A stretch of 64,000 nt of DNA from Microstegium vimineum. Its lineage: Eukaryota; Streptophyta; Magnoliopsida; Poales; Poaceae. Shown one piece after another: positions 9,501 through 20,700 of the stretch. Below the pieces are notes generated by a model. That model worked only from the letters and a program-made list of their open reading frames with translations, was not told the DNA's origin and searched no databases. Every line of letters begins with the position of its first letter. Within the stretch, counting starts at the first letter, position 1. The translations under genes were made by a program, and so were the position numbers. The stretch lies in assembly GCA_022036555.1 (NCBI GenBank), contig CM039123.1, positions 9,921,217-9,985,216 on the forward strand, in the 5' to 3' direction.

Positions 9501-11629
9501 CTTGCCTTGCTCAAAGATGCTGGCGACGTGGTTCGGGCACTCCTGCAGTTGGTCCTCCTCACCGGGATCCTCGAGTTGCACCTCCTGAGTGGCTTGCTCT
9601 TGATTCACATTCTCCGGGTTCTCGTCCTACGATCCTATATGATGCGATGCGAGCACATATAAGCGCATATGATACAATGAGAACATGATGAGATGATATG
9701 TATGCGAAGTGCTGCAGGTGACACTTAATAATTACTCAACCACTTAACAACTTAAACATACAAAGTTAAATTAATAGCCCTTCCTAATAAGATAGAATAA
9801 CACTTGCAAATAAGTTGTACTTTGAAAAGCATCAAACAGTTCAGCATGCATTTTTATTTAATACTAATAAATACCAAGATACCTCAGAAAAAGTAGAAAA
9901 TATTTATATTGCATAAAACAATTATTAAAATTCATTAACATAGTTATTTATCACAATTTAAACTCTACATAGATTTGCTAAACAGAACATAGGGTATTTT
10001 ATATTTTTCATAGATAGGTCTCTGCTACAGAAACCTAACAAAACAAGTTTCACATTATTCAGAGCTATACAACATTAATTATGCATTTCCCAAGTTTCAG
10101 CCGTAAACAAAATTAAATAAATCTACACAAAAAACTTATACAATAAATCATGCAAAATACACCAAACTGTAGATCTAGACAAAAGAAACCTAAAACTAGT
10201 TTGGCATTTTTAACATTTTATGTGATTTGATATGCATTTTACAAGCTTCAACCGAAATAAAAGAAAATCATTTTCTTATCGGATTAAACCCTAAAACGCT
10301 ACGCGCACCCGGGAACACACACAGGTACACGCCGCAGTGGCCGACAGGTGGGGCCTCGGGCCCACGCGTCAGCTACACACGCACACACATAGATGCACAC
10401 GGCGGCGGCGCTGCTCGTCGCTGGCGAGTTCTCCGGCGACGGGGTCACCCTTGTCGGCTTCGCCTTCGCAAGGTGGAACCGATGGCGGCCTCGGATAGGC
10501 GAGCGCATGCTCGGGTCGGGCTCCTCGCCGGCCATGGCGGCACGACGGCGGTGGTTCGCGGCGGCAGCGCGGCTGTGGCTGCGGCACGGCGCGCGGAGCA
10601 GCGGTTGGCGTCCGCGGCGCGACGGCGGAGCACGCCGAGCAGCGAGCGGGGTCAGGGGAGGAAGAGGCGGCGCGGCGGCGCTCGGAGCCGAGCACGATGA
10701 CCGCGACACGGCGACGCTCGATTGACGCCGGTCGTGGCCTTACCAAGGCGGCTGAGCGGTGTCGCAGAGGCGGGATGGCGTGGCGGAGCTGACGCAAGCA
10801 CGGAGGTCGACGGCGTGGAGCGAAGCCGCGGAAACGGCACGGCGAGCGGCGGCGCTCGCGAGCTCTGCTGCGGCTGCTACTGCTGCTGCTGTGCTAGGGT
10901 TTGGGCGAGAGAGCGAGAGCGAGGGAGACAGAATGCGAGGGGGAGAGGCGAGTGCGGGGGACAGGAAGGTGGTCAAGGCGCGGTCGGCACGGTAGCGCCC
11001 CGGCCGGTCCGTACGTCGGCGACCGCATGGCAGCCGATGCCTGACGCGCTCGGCCGGTCGGCGCGGCGCGGTTTCGCGCTCGACGCGCGGGCAGGCGCGG
11101 CTGCGGGCGCAGGCTGGGCCGGCATCGGCCAGTGGGCCGAAAGTGGGGCGCGGGCCCACTTCACCAGGTAAAGCTTTTTTCTTTTTTTGTTTTTTCTGTT
11201 TTAATTTTCCAAATTTGATTCAAAACGAATTTCGATCAATTTCAATTGATTTTCAGGTTTTGGTGCAAAAACATAAGTTGCTCAAAATATTAAACTACAC
11301 AAGATTGCTTTAAACAATATATCCAAATTCGGTTTACTTTTTAAATTAGAAAATCAAACTCAAATTAAAGCCTAAAGAATTATTATTTTAATTATAGCTA
11401 AATCAATTCAAATTTCAGGAATTAAACTTATTTTCATATCTCAAATCAAGCATTTAACTCTATGTTGCAATTAACATGATGGCTCAAGGTTAAACATATT
11501 AAACAACAAGAATCAAGCAAAAGTAAATATCACATGAAATGATGATGCTATGCATGAATGCTCCATGTGATGAATGCTTTAGGTTTAATTAAAAATAGTT
11601 TAAATATGCTTAACACTTGAGGTGTTACA
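9501..11629 (-). mobile_element. Tekay/Del-like LTR fragment, minus orientation, interrupted by the Athila-like element
   Basis: Read on the minus strand, the segment starts with TGTAACACC at 11629, the usual start of Tekay/Del-type Ty3 LTRs. It runs through AT-rich sequence, then a GC-rich block (about 11165-10300) with an ACGCGT/GGGCCC-rich core, then AT-rich sequence again. Near 9630-9505 a minus frame reads DENPENVNQEQATQEV and continues with acidic residues to VASIFEQGK, a coding-like stretch I associate with long grass LTRs of this type. The LTR is cut at 9500 by the Athila-like element. No polypurine tract lies just outside 11629, so this is more likely a 5' or solo LTR. Family assignment is from memory. 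Confidence 0.55.
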
Positions 11630-12400
11630 CACATGACAGATAAGTAAGGTTCCACCCCAATAGTTTTCTGCGCATTATGTCGTTATTTTTCTCGAATACA
11701 CAAAAGATTTGTGTATCGTTGTAATTAAGAAGAGTTAAATCATACAAACGGCACGCTTTTAACAAGCGCTCTCGGGGGTCTTACAGCCATAGGCTAGGCC
11801 GTCCTAATAAAGAAAACCAAGCTTTGATATTACATAAAAGGTCTACAACCAAACTAAGAGCATCGCGGTAACCTACGAAGTCGGACGCCTTTGCCGCTGA
11901 CTCTGCGATTCTACTCCAATGTCAGAGAAGAGAATGTTATTTTTTCTACCAGCCATGTTGTTGGTCGCTGGGAATAACTCGTCCAAAGCTTCAATTTGGC
12001 TTGATATCAAGTTCCCTTCTAGAAGGACGTCGTACGCGTTGGACGCGGAAGAAACCGGTGCCAGTGGCGGCGTGATGCCCATCCTCATCTTGAGTAGAAC
12101 CTCACCCCGGCCCGTCTGGAGGTTAGTATGTGTGACAACGACTGAGCGGCAATCCACCTAATCCTGATTGACAGGCGACGACGCTTTGTTACCGCCTTCT
12201 GCCTTGGAGGACTGGCAATCAATGATGACCTTCTCTACACTGCACCTCGTCGGTGAACTGATGCCGTTTTTCAGTCTCAGTTTAACTGACATCATCAGTT
12301 GCATGCAAGCCTGCAAGGTGGAACTGACAGCAGAATTTGGAAAAGGAAAACAAAAACAACTATCATCTATTTCTATGATTAATTGCTTGTTACGAAGCGT
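11630..12400 (-). mobile_element. LINE-like 3' remnant (minus)
   Basis: On the minus strand the sequence ends with a TTAATTACAACGATACAC segment, then TTTGTGTATTCGAGAAAAA near 11690-11680. This resembles the 3' UTR tail common to grass L1 elements. A 94-codon minus frame (12157-11873) contains EALDELFPATNN but has no domain I recognise. Nothing else here looks like a gene. Confidence 0.4.
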
Positions 12401-12419
12401 TTACGACACATCTTATACA

Positions 12420-12540
12420 TGAGAGGCTTTTACCTACATATCCTTAAAAAAGATTGCAGCCTCCCTCGTACCTCTGAAAAGATCGTTGTCATCTGTATGG
12501 ACTTGCGCAACTTAATCGATACTCATATACCCTTCCGTCG
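12420..12540 (+). repeat. Dispersed repeat, left copy of an inverted pair
   Basis: GAGGCTTTTACCTACATATC through to ACCCTTCCGTCGG matches the reverse complement of 14026-14147 at roughly 85% by eye. The two copies are 1.5 kb apart in opposite orientation. The spacer is not recognisable as a transposase gene, so they may be two independent insertions of one repeat family. Confidence 0.6.
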
Positions 12541-13048
12541 GTATTCTCTTATGTTTTGGACGTTAAGTGTGGGACCGGGGTGGAAAAATGACCTTTTTAC
12601 CCTTGAGGTCAATGAAAATTCTAAAATTCATAATAATTTATAGAAAAATCATAAAATGAAAAATGAAGATGTTTTGGAATCTTTGTGAATATATCTATGC
12701 AGTAGATATGTAATATTATATGTTTATATAGAAAGTTTCTGCGGTAAAAATACAAGTGTCGGATAGGACGAGGGTTTAGAGTTCTGCCTTTCGTATGGTC
12801 AATTGTGTCGTTTTATTTAGATTAGACTCAGACATGCACGCCTTGCAACAAGAAAAAATAATAAAAACGATCAACAATAAAAAAAATATTTATAATCTTA
12901 TATTTATTTGCTACACGATAAATCAGTAGACGTAACGTAATGAAAATAGAAAACTGCCCATACGGAGTTACGGACAGAGAAAATGAAACCAAAAGATCAA
13001 AGAGAAATGCAAAATCAAGAGGACTTAGTGGACAAAAAAAAGAAATAA

Positions 13049-13166
13049 GGGTATGTTTGGAACCCAGGAATTTCACAAGAATTGCGTAGGAATTTTACAG
13101 GATTCAATTCATTTTCACAAGAAAAAGTATAGAAACATTAAAAAATCTCGCGTTTCAAACAGACCC
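13049..13166. mobile_element. Tourist-type MITE with TAA target duplication
   Basis: A 118-bp element with ends GGGTATGTTTGGAAC and (inverse) GGGTCTGTTTGAAAC, flanked on both sides by TAA (13046-13048 and 13167-13169). Terminal sequence, size and 3-bp target site fit the Tourist/PIF-Harbinger class. The interior is AT-rich and non-coding. Confidence 0.85.
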
Positions 13167-13169
13167 TAA

Positions 13170-14025
13170 AATTCGATGAAAAAATGAAATCCATGAAAAA
13201 ACAATCTAGAAACGTGAAAAAAAAACAGAGGAGAGTCTGTACGCGGAGTACATAGGAGTTTGCGCTCTTTTTTATATTACGTCGCTTTTTATTTTCCTTT
13301 ATTATTTCTTTTGTGTCTTTTATTTATTTTTCTCACTCAACGCTCCTATACCCTTATCACATCAGCATCAGTTTCTCCTACTTAGATTATTTTTTGAGTA
13401 AAATAAAGGCTGGGTCATTTAACTTTTTGCATTGCATTGGTTGGGTGTCGTCTGCCTGCAGCTGCGCCCCGGCCTCTGTTGATCCATGACCAATGTTTAC
13501 ATTCTGCGCCCTCCACGACTGCACGCACGAACCCGATGGCATGCATGCACGCACGGCCGGCAAAGTGGCAAACAGAGGCATATGCCGCCGCAGTACCTGG
13601 CCAGCAGCAGCATGCACGCTCTCAAGCAAAGCAACCAATGCAATGCAGCAACAAATACGTACGGTAACCAGCAGCATGCATTGTATTGCATATCATGCAC
13701 GGATGAAGCTAGTAGTTGCTGCTCCTAGTCGTAGACTCGTAGTACTGTAGTCTTGCAAGTATAGTATACGTACGTACGTACGCGCGGCGCCTGTGGCGGC
13801 CGGCTTTGCCAAACTGCCAAACCAACCAACGAAACCTATGCTGCCGCGACCGACCAGCTGCACCGCCCACCGCTCGGCCCATGCACGCACGAGAAGAGAC
13901 ACGGATTACATTAGGTCACTGGCCAGGCAAGAGCATAGTGGAAACCAAAAAGCTCAGACATTCTAATAAATTTAGGGGCAAGCGAGTTATTTCACCAAGC
14001 CGTTAGCTACCATTAGTCCCAAAAG
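13170..14025. other. Intergenic, no gene seen
   Basis: AT-rich sequence to about 13430, then a more GC-rich stretch with GCATGCATGC and CGTACGTACGTACG runs (13540-13785) that gives several overlapping short frames, none protein-like. It may be distal promoter sequence of the remorin gene. Confidence 0.5.
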
Positions 14026-14147
14026 CTGACAGAAAGGTATATAGGTATCGATTAAGTTACGCAAGCCCATACAGGTGACAACAATTTTTTCAGGGGTATG
14101 AGGAAGACTGTAATTTTTTTAAGAGTATATAAGTAAAAGCCTCTATA
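14026..14147 (-). repeat. Dispersed repeat, right copy of an inverted pair
   Basis: Reverse complement of 12420-12540. This copy ends about 650 bp before the remorin start codon. Confidence 0.6.
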
Positions 14148-14792
14148 CATGAATGCTGAGTCCGCTAGACAATCAAGAGGGGTGAGGCATCCTTTCTGGA
14201 AAAAAAATATATTAAAAACCTTTGTACAAAAAAAGTTTACAAAAAGATCAGGAGACAGAGAAGCAGACGAAAAATAAGGAGTTTGGTACCGTGCGTGGCT
14301 AATGAGGATCCTTTTTTGCCCCCATCCTAACTGATTAAGCCATTTGTTCCAGAATAGTTTTTTCTGCGAAAACCAATACAGTATAAAAAATAAAAAATTT
14401 GGCCGTCCAGGAGGGTAACAGCATGGGAGGAAAGGTCGATGAGCCATTGTTTCAAATCTCACTGTCGTCAGTCCTCCTCGCTCACTACAGTGGCTCGCCA
14501 CCTCGCATAGTTTTCGGTGACGCAAAGGAGAGGAGGACCTCCCCAGTCTCAGCAATCAGTGTCAGTCTGTAACTTGTATCTGACGGCGTTGTGAACCCGT
14601 TGCTTTCTGCTGCTTTTCCCTACGTAGGTGTTGTGTGCCCCGCCAATTTAATGTTGCCGTGACACCAAACCTGGTGGAAAAATCAGCCCGGCCGTGTCAA
14701 TCGAGCAGCCACATTCCATCTCCAAACATCTCTCTTGGTTTAGCTGTGGTCGGGTTGTTGAAGAAGCAGTAGCCAGTAGGAGATCATCAGAG

Positions 14793-15385
14793 ATGGCGGA
14801 GGAGGCCAAGAACGCAGGGGCGGACGCGCTACCGACCAAGGGCATGGCCGAGGAGAAGACGGCCGCGCCGCCTGAGGTGACCCTCGTCATGGTGGAGAGT
14901 AAGACGACTAGTTTTAATTTTTATTTTGGCCACACCGGCCGGCTTCCGCAAATCGTATATTGATACATAGAACTGCGTGCATGAGTAGATATATGGCCTC
15001 GGTTGTGTTTCCATGATGAGTTAATTCACAAGTAACAGAGGGTTAGCATGTCTCTTTGAGCTTCAGGGTGCAGTTAGACACTCTGATGACCTCTGAATAT
15101 AGTCGCCATATAAAAAATCTTATGGTTTGGCATTTTTTTTCATGGCAAGATTACAATTTTTAAACCCTAAGGTCATGAATTATGACACTCTGGATATAAT
15201 ACTGAAGGATCTTAGAGGATAGCATGTATGCAATGCAGCACAACGTATCTGTCATCATATCAATACCAAAATATTTCGTATGTTCATTAGAATATCAGTA
15301 AGAACATACATAATCTGAGCAGAGCAGTGCCCGTTGATGATAAACGTGCCAACCTCTTCTCTTGTTTTTTTTTGGGTGGGTGGGT

Positions 15386-15420
<35 letters not shown>

Positions 15421-16183
15421 GACGTACAGATGCGGAGACGCCAGCAGCTACAGGCACAGGTGGTGGCTCACACGAGAGAGGTAGCCTGTGCTCTCCGCTC
15501 TGAATACACCGATCGAGGAATCGCACGGCGTCGTCCTCACCTACTCTTGTCTCGTTTATTCAGACGCGTTTCTCACCCGGGTTGCGACCGCCAAAAGGAC
15601 GTCCTTCATCAGGGCGTGGGAGGAGAGCGAGAAGGCCAAAGCCCAGAACAGGCGAAGTCCTCTCCCTGGCTCCCTCTGGTCATGCAATTCCTTTTGCAGT
15701 CTCCACCAATCCTTGGGTCTGAAACTTCCGTGTGGCGCAGGGCGGCCAGGAGGCTGGCGAGCGTCACCTCCTGGGAGAACTCCAAGGTCGCGGAGATGGA
15801 GGCCGAGCTCAAGAAGATCCACGTGAGTCGCTTGCATTGCTTGCACCGAAAACCAACGCCAAGTTTTTCTTTTTAATTATCCTGTCGTCGTTCGTTCTCC
15901 GAGCCGCGAGCCGACGATGTAAATGTAAATGCCTTCGTTATTCACGAACGGTGTGTGCGTACGCGTGCAGGAGCAGCTGGAGATGAAGAAGGCGGCGCAA
16001 GCGGAGAAGCTGAAGAACAGCGCGGCGGCGGTGCACAGGGCTGCCGAGGAGAAGCGCGCGGCGGCCGTGGCGCGGCGCGGCGAGGAGGTCATCGCCGCGG
16101 AGGAGGCGGCTGCCAGGTACCGCGCCAGGGGGCAGGCGCCCACCAGGCTCTTCGTCGGCCTCGGCCTCTTCGGCAGGGGGTAA
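14793..16183 (+). CDS. Remorin family protein, four exons
   Basis: Remorins are plant-specific proteins that bind the cytosolic face of the plasma membrane and organise nanodomains. Exons: 14793-14898, 15564-15651, 15741-15822, 15971-16183; 162 residues with all phases closing. The short N-terminus (MAEEAKNAGADALP) is poorly conserved, as expected. The C-terminal remorin domain begins AFLTRVATAKRTSFIRAWEE and continues with LASVTSWENSKVAEMEAEL and the coiled-coil EQLEMKKAAQAEKL to EEKRAAAVARRGEEV. The tail is TRLFVGLGLFGRG and has no cysteine, unlike remorins that are S-acylated there. Intron 2 needs a GC donor (CAG|GCGAAG); introns 1 and 3 are GT-AG. Intron 1 contains a 33-base G run. The joint of exons 1 and 2 (VEN|AFL) is the least certain point, since an extra small exon cannot be excluded. 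Confidence 0.88.
15386..15418 (+). repeat. Poly-G run (33 G) in remorin intron 1
   Basis: Thirty-three consecutive G, preceded by TGGGTGGGTGGG. On the transcribed RNA this is a strong candidate for stacked G-quadruplexes; the length may also be affected by sequencing or assembly. Confidence 0.95.
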
Positions 16184-17301
16184 GCCAGAACACCGCACGC
16201 CACTGCTGATGATTGCGTCACCTCCTCGATCGGCCCTCGCGGTTGCTTGTCGTGGATCCTTGCCTCCTTTTGGTGATGTGGATGTGGATGTGTGGTGCTG
16301 GTTCTGGTTCTGATGCTGGCACATACAAGGTTTGCTTGGGTTTTTTTTGGCCTCCTTGTTCATCGTTTATGTGCATAGCTTACTTACTTACGTTGTACTG
16401 TAGAAAACATCTGCATGTATATGCTGCTGCACCCATGAAGCTGCTACTCTTTTTTAGGTGTGTTTAGTGACTTTCGTGACACTGCAGTGTATATCCTATA
16501 TGAGTGGATGTGGGCTGAATGGATGCATTAGTTTGAAAAAAATATTATTTGATTCATTATTCTGCATGAGTAGATATGGGCTGAGTGGATTCATTAGTCT
16601 GAAAAAAAATGGTTGGTTGCATGGGAATGTAGTAATCTCCTATGAAGATATTTGGTTGCCTATGTGGACAGATACGAGAACTCTTTGCTAGAGGATAATA
16701 CGTGGTCACCACAAGATGCATTGTATCCGCCACCTGGGATGATCAGTGAAGCTCATTTTAAGCATATCCGTCAGCCTAGGATGCAAACGTATTTCTTGCA
16801 TTTAATCATGCAGACGACATTCACTCAATACGCGATAAGAGATATTTTTTTCTTACGTTATACAAATTCAACCGACGGGATGAATGAGGATGTATCCAAC
16901 TAAGCACACCTTTGTAGTGTACCATTAGACATGGATGTAGTCTCTAATGCAAGTTATAGTTGCAAGCAGTTATTAGATAACTACTCCGTATAATGTTTTG
17001 TAATAAATCTATAGGGTTTAGGAATTTGAGCGTCTTCTATTTTTTGAGCCTAAGTAGGAGTCATATTGTATCTGTGCATTTGACCTACGTGATGCATAGG
17101 TTCTCAAGCGATTGTGATGTGATATGATGTTAAAGCGACAACAAGGGCATCTGTTGGGTAATTTGAACACTATTAGATGTTCTAAGGGCCACACTATTAG
17201 GGGGTACGTGGACTTTTTCCTACTGTTTGCAAGCTTACCGTCGTGTCAACACCCATGCAATGAGTAAAATCGTCGAAACATCTTATTGGGTTATTTAGTT
17301 A
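16184..17301. other. Downstream flank of remorin, no gene
   Basis: The first few hundred bases are probably remorin 3'UTR. A 47-bp segment (GAGTGGATGTGGGCTGAATG and onward) is repeated once with a 66-bp period (about 16500 and 16566). The 83-codon frame at 16652-16903 has no recognisable family. The rest is AT-rich. Confidence 0.55.
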
Positions 17302-17336
17302 CACTACGTCAAAACAGATTTTTGGTGTCGGTCAAA

Positions 17337-17545
17337 ATCAGTTTTTCGCAGCAGGCAATGGCGCCCGCTGCGATGACAAGGCCACGGTAAATGGAGCGTT
17401 TACCGTGGCGGTTGCCCGCTGCGAAAAACCCATTAACCGCAGCGGGTAACATAAGACGTCCGTTGCGGTTAATGCTATTTACCGCAGCGGGCACCCTACA
17501 GTGCCCGCTGCAGTAAATGATTTAACCGCAGCGGGTTGTTTATAA
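17337..17545. repeat. Left subterminal repeat array of CACTA element
   Basis: About seven copies of the core CCGCAGCGGG or its inverse, several paired as short palindromes (ACCGCAGCGGG with CCCGCTGC). In En/Spm-type elements such arrays bind the TNPA protein and set the ends for excision; that role is inferred here. Confidence 0.85.
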
Positions 17546-17645
17546 CGGCCGCCACTATTAATATTTTTTATTAAAAAAATAAAATACAGATTCAGAAACT
17601 GAATTATATAATTACAGATTGCATCCAGATTTCAAATCAGAGATA

Positions 17646-17651
<6 letters not shown>

Positions 17652-17694
<43 letters not shown>
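17652..17694. repeat. AT dinucleotide microsatellite
   Basis: An uninterrupted TA run followed by CACACA, just inside the left subterminal array of the CACTA element. Confidence 0.95.
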
Positions 17695-17700
<6 letters not shown>

Positions 17701-17766
17701 AACATCCATACACAAACACATTTGTTGTCCTCATACACAAATGAAACCAAGGATTACATTTCAAAT

Positions 17767-20700
17767 TCAAATTTCCACTTGGTGTTTATAATCCGTGGGA
17801 CGGAGCATGGTGTCCCACTTTCTGAACTTCTCGAACTTAGGTAGAACCGCCAGATCACCCTCATCGTCGAAGAATTCTTACCCTTTGAGCACACATTTCT
17901 CTAGTAGGAACTTACAGATGTCTGCCTTGAGTTGCTTGAAAGCAAGACGGTCTTTCGTAATGCGTTCCCACTCCTTGACTCCCGCCTTGAGCTTCTTCCA
18001 GCTGATGGTGTACTCTTTGCACTGCCTTAGGTGTGCGCAGGTGTACAAGCCACATGCCTTTGATCCATAAGGTTGTTTAGCGCACTGCACAATCGATACA
18101 GAAGCATTAGAACAAAAACAATAAGAAAACATGAATGAATCTTTGGAATACTTACGGGAAATTCACGTCGGATCTTTAAGTGGTATGAATGTTTCTTCTT
18201 GAACTTGTCACTTCTTCGATCCCAGCATTGGGGTTCCTTTGGATATGCCCTGTAAGCACTGTACGAAATGCATTAGTGTTAGTTAGCAACAATTTGAATA
18301 CGTATGATATAACCGTAAATGATCAATAAGCTTGGTGACTTACGCTTTCAAGCAATCTTCGAAGGCCTTGTACCCTGGTTTGTTTGGTACCCACAATGAG
18401 TCAAATATGCATGCCCAACCATCTTGAGGATAGATGATAAATGCAACCCAGTGGCCATCGACTTGGCCCTTGCTACACAATTCAAACAAAACACAGGTTA
18501 CGACGACGATCTAAGTTTATGATCCTAGCCACTTAGCTCTATGAATAATTTTGACTTACCCAAAGTGGTAAGCCGCCTTGATACAGTGCGGCCCATCCGG
18601 GTGGACCTTCTTCATCACTTCGTTTATGTACCTTGACAATGTCTTCTTCTCATCTTTCATATTATCTTCATATTTCTGTTTTCTCTGTCGCACGGTTAAC
18701 TTTGGATCCGTTATCTCATACCCTTTGATGACTCTCTCAGCAATATGCATTGGAGAGAGGTAGAGAACAGGATGACTCTTTTTGTTGCTTACTATCACCG
18801 ACGTCCTGCACGGAGAAGTCATCGTGCCATACTAAGTATACACTTGACCATTAGTATTGCTAAAATCTGTGAAACTGCCAATGAGACTTACAGATTGAAT
18901 AGGGTGACTTGGACAATGTCAAGGTCTTCTTCCCGGAATAGGTGCCACATGTCGCGGAAGTCTACAGGAAGAGTAATAGTTTCAGCCAAGTGGAAGTACT
19001 TCGGGGGAATCTTGATTGTAAAACTTGACATCCCGGCTTTTGCCGCTTCCATATACCACCTATGAAATATTCTTGTTTCCCATAGTTTCTCATCTATGAG
19101 TTGTGCCTTAGGAATCAAGAACTTCCCACGCTCATAGATGTCAGGACAATCTTCGTCCTCCGGAAATAGCTGTTGGCTAGTATTAGGAGGCCTAAAGAAT
19201 GGTTAAGAGAGTTTAGTAAAGGTTACTACCATTTTATAGGATAGAAAGTTGAACATGATATTATGCATCACGATACCGTATCTTTCGAATGTAGTAGTGT
19301 ACGGCAGCGATTTGGCGCTCATGCCTGGATCCTCCGTGCCTTGTTGCCCCTCTGGCCCTTCCTTGTCCCCATTGGTGCCTCTGCACTTCTTGGTGGGTCC
19401 ACAGGTGGGTCCCCCATTGGTGCCTCTGCACTTCTCGGTGGTCCACAGGTGGGTCCTCCATAGGTGCCTCTGCATTTCCCAGTGGGTCCGGAGGTGGGTC
19501 CGCAAGTGGGTCCGCAGCTAGACTTCTCAATGGATCCACCTGTGGACTACTTGGAGGAGGGGTTGAGCTTGCGCCCATGTCCATGCCCTTGTCCCCGCCA
19601 TCTCCTCCTCCCTTCTCCTCCTCCCTTCTCCTCCCCGCCTTCGCCATCACCATGTGGTTTTTCCTTGCCCTTGTCCTCGCCATCTTCCTTGTTACCATCT
19701 CCACTGTCATTCGGATCTTCCGGTTCAGGGGGACAAGATCCGGCAACTGATGGTTGTGATCCGCCGGTGGTCGGCATTCCAGTTGGTGTCTCCGGGACGA
19801 TCTCAAGTCTTCTTGATTCCACAATATTTCGTGTCCAATTGTTGTTCCTAGAATTCCGTGTCGATGTAAGCTAGGATGATCCAATTCATAATCTTCGTTA
19901 TTTGGCGCAATCCAGGCGGGGGTCACGACGATATAGTTCTCAGGGAAGTCATCTATGTTGAATTCCACAATTTCGTGGACTAGATGTACAACTCCCTCTG
20001 CGATAAACATCTTCTTGCTTGACCGCCCGAACGGGATCTGGAGCTGGACATGTAGGATTTGCTTGATGTCTTGTAGCCTCTGCACCAATCGTCTTTCTGG
20101 AACTTGAGTCGGAGGCGCGGAAAGACCAGCCTGACGAAACATATGTGACCTCATAGCCACCATTTCGAGGTCGTTGCTGGTGAAGGCCTTCTTTATTCCT
20201 TGGCTAATCATTTCGGCCATGCCTTCCTCGTATCCTTTCTGAAAGATTTCTTTCTTGTACCTATCCCTTGACCGGTATTTGGTAGAATCGGTTTGCCAGG
20301 TCTCAACGGACAACCAGCTCATCTTCGACTGCATTCCACGAACGCAACCACGATGCTCAGGGGTTCCAAGGACCTCGGTCAACATGTCGTGTCCTCTGCG
20401 GACCTCGATATTGTCCTTGGATTTGGTGGCCTCGATGACAGCCTGCTCCACCGCCTCGAACTGAGGCTCGTTGAACTTGGTCGCACTTGGCTTTAACCTC
20501 TTCGGAATACGAGCAAAAATGAAGTCCTTTGTCGTAGGATCAACCCTTCGTAGGGATCGGGAAGTCCTGCCTCTTGTCTAGCTTGTTCTTGTGACCGCCA
20601 CCGGGGCCTATGACCAGCAAAGCCAATCATGCCCAAGTGGTGGGGATGCTTGTTCTTCTTCGCCAGCGTGCTACACTTGGTGCTCTGTTCCTGAGCTTCA

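Noticed and set aside
10227..11171. Several overlapping frames on both strands in GC-rich sequence
   Set aside because: They lie in the GC-rich core of an LTR, none is conserved-looking, and all are of the Ala/Arg/Gly composition type.
11873..12157. 94-codon minus frame ending near the LINE-like tail
   Set aside because: No domain recognised; kept only as part of the repeat remnant, not called as a gene.
16652..16903. 83-codon plus frame downstream of remorin
   Set aside because: No similarity recalled, and it sits among short direct repeats; likely chance.
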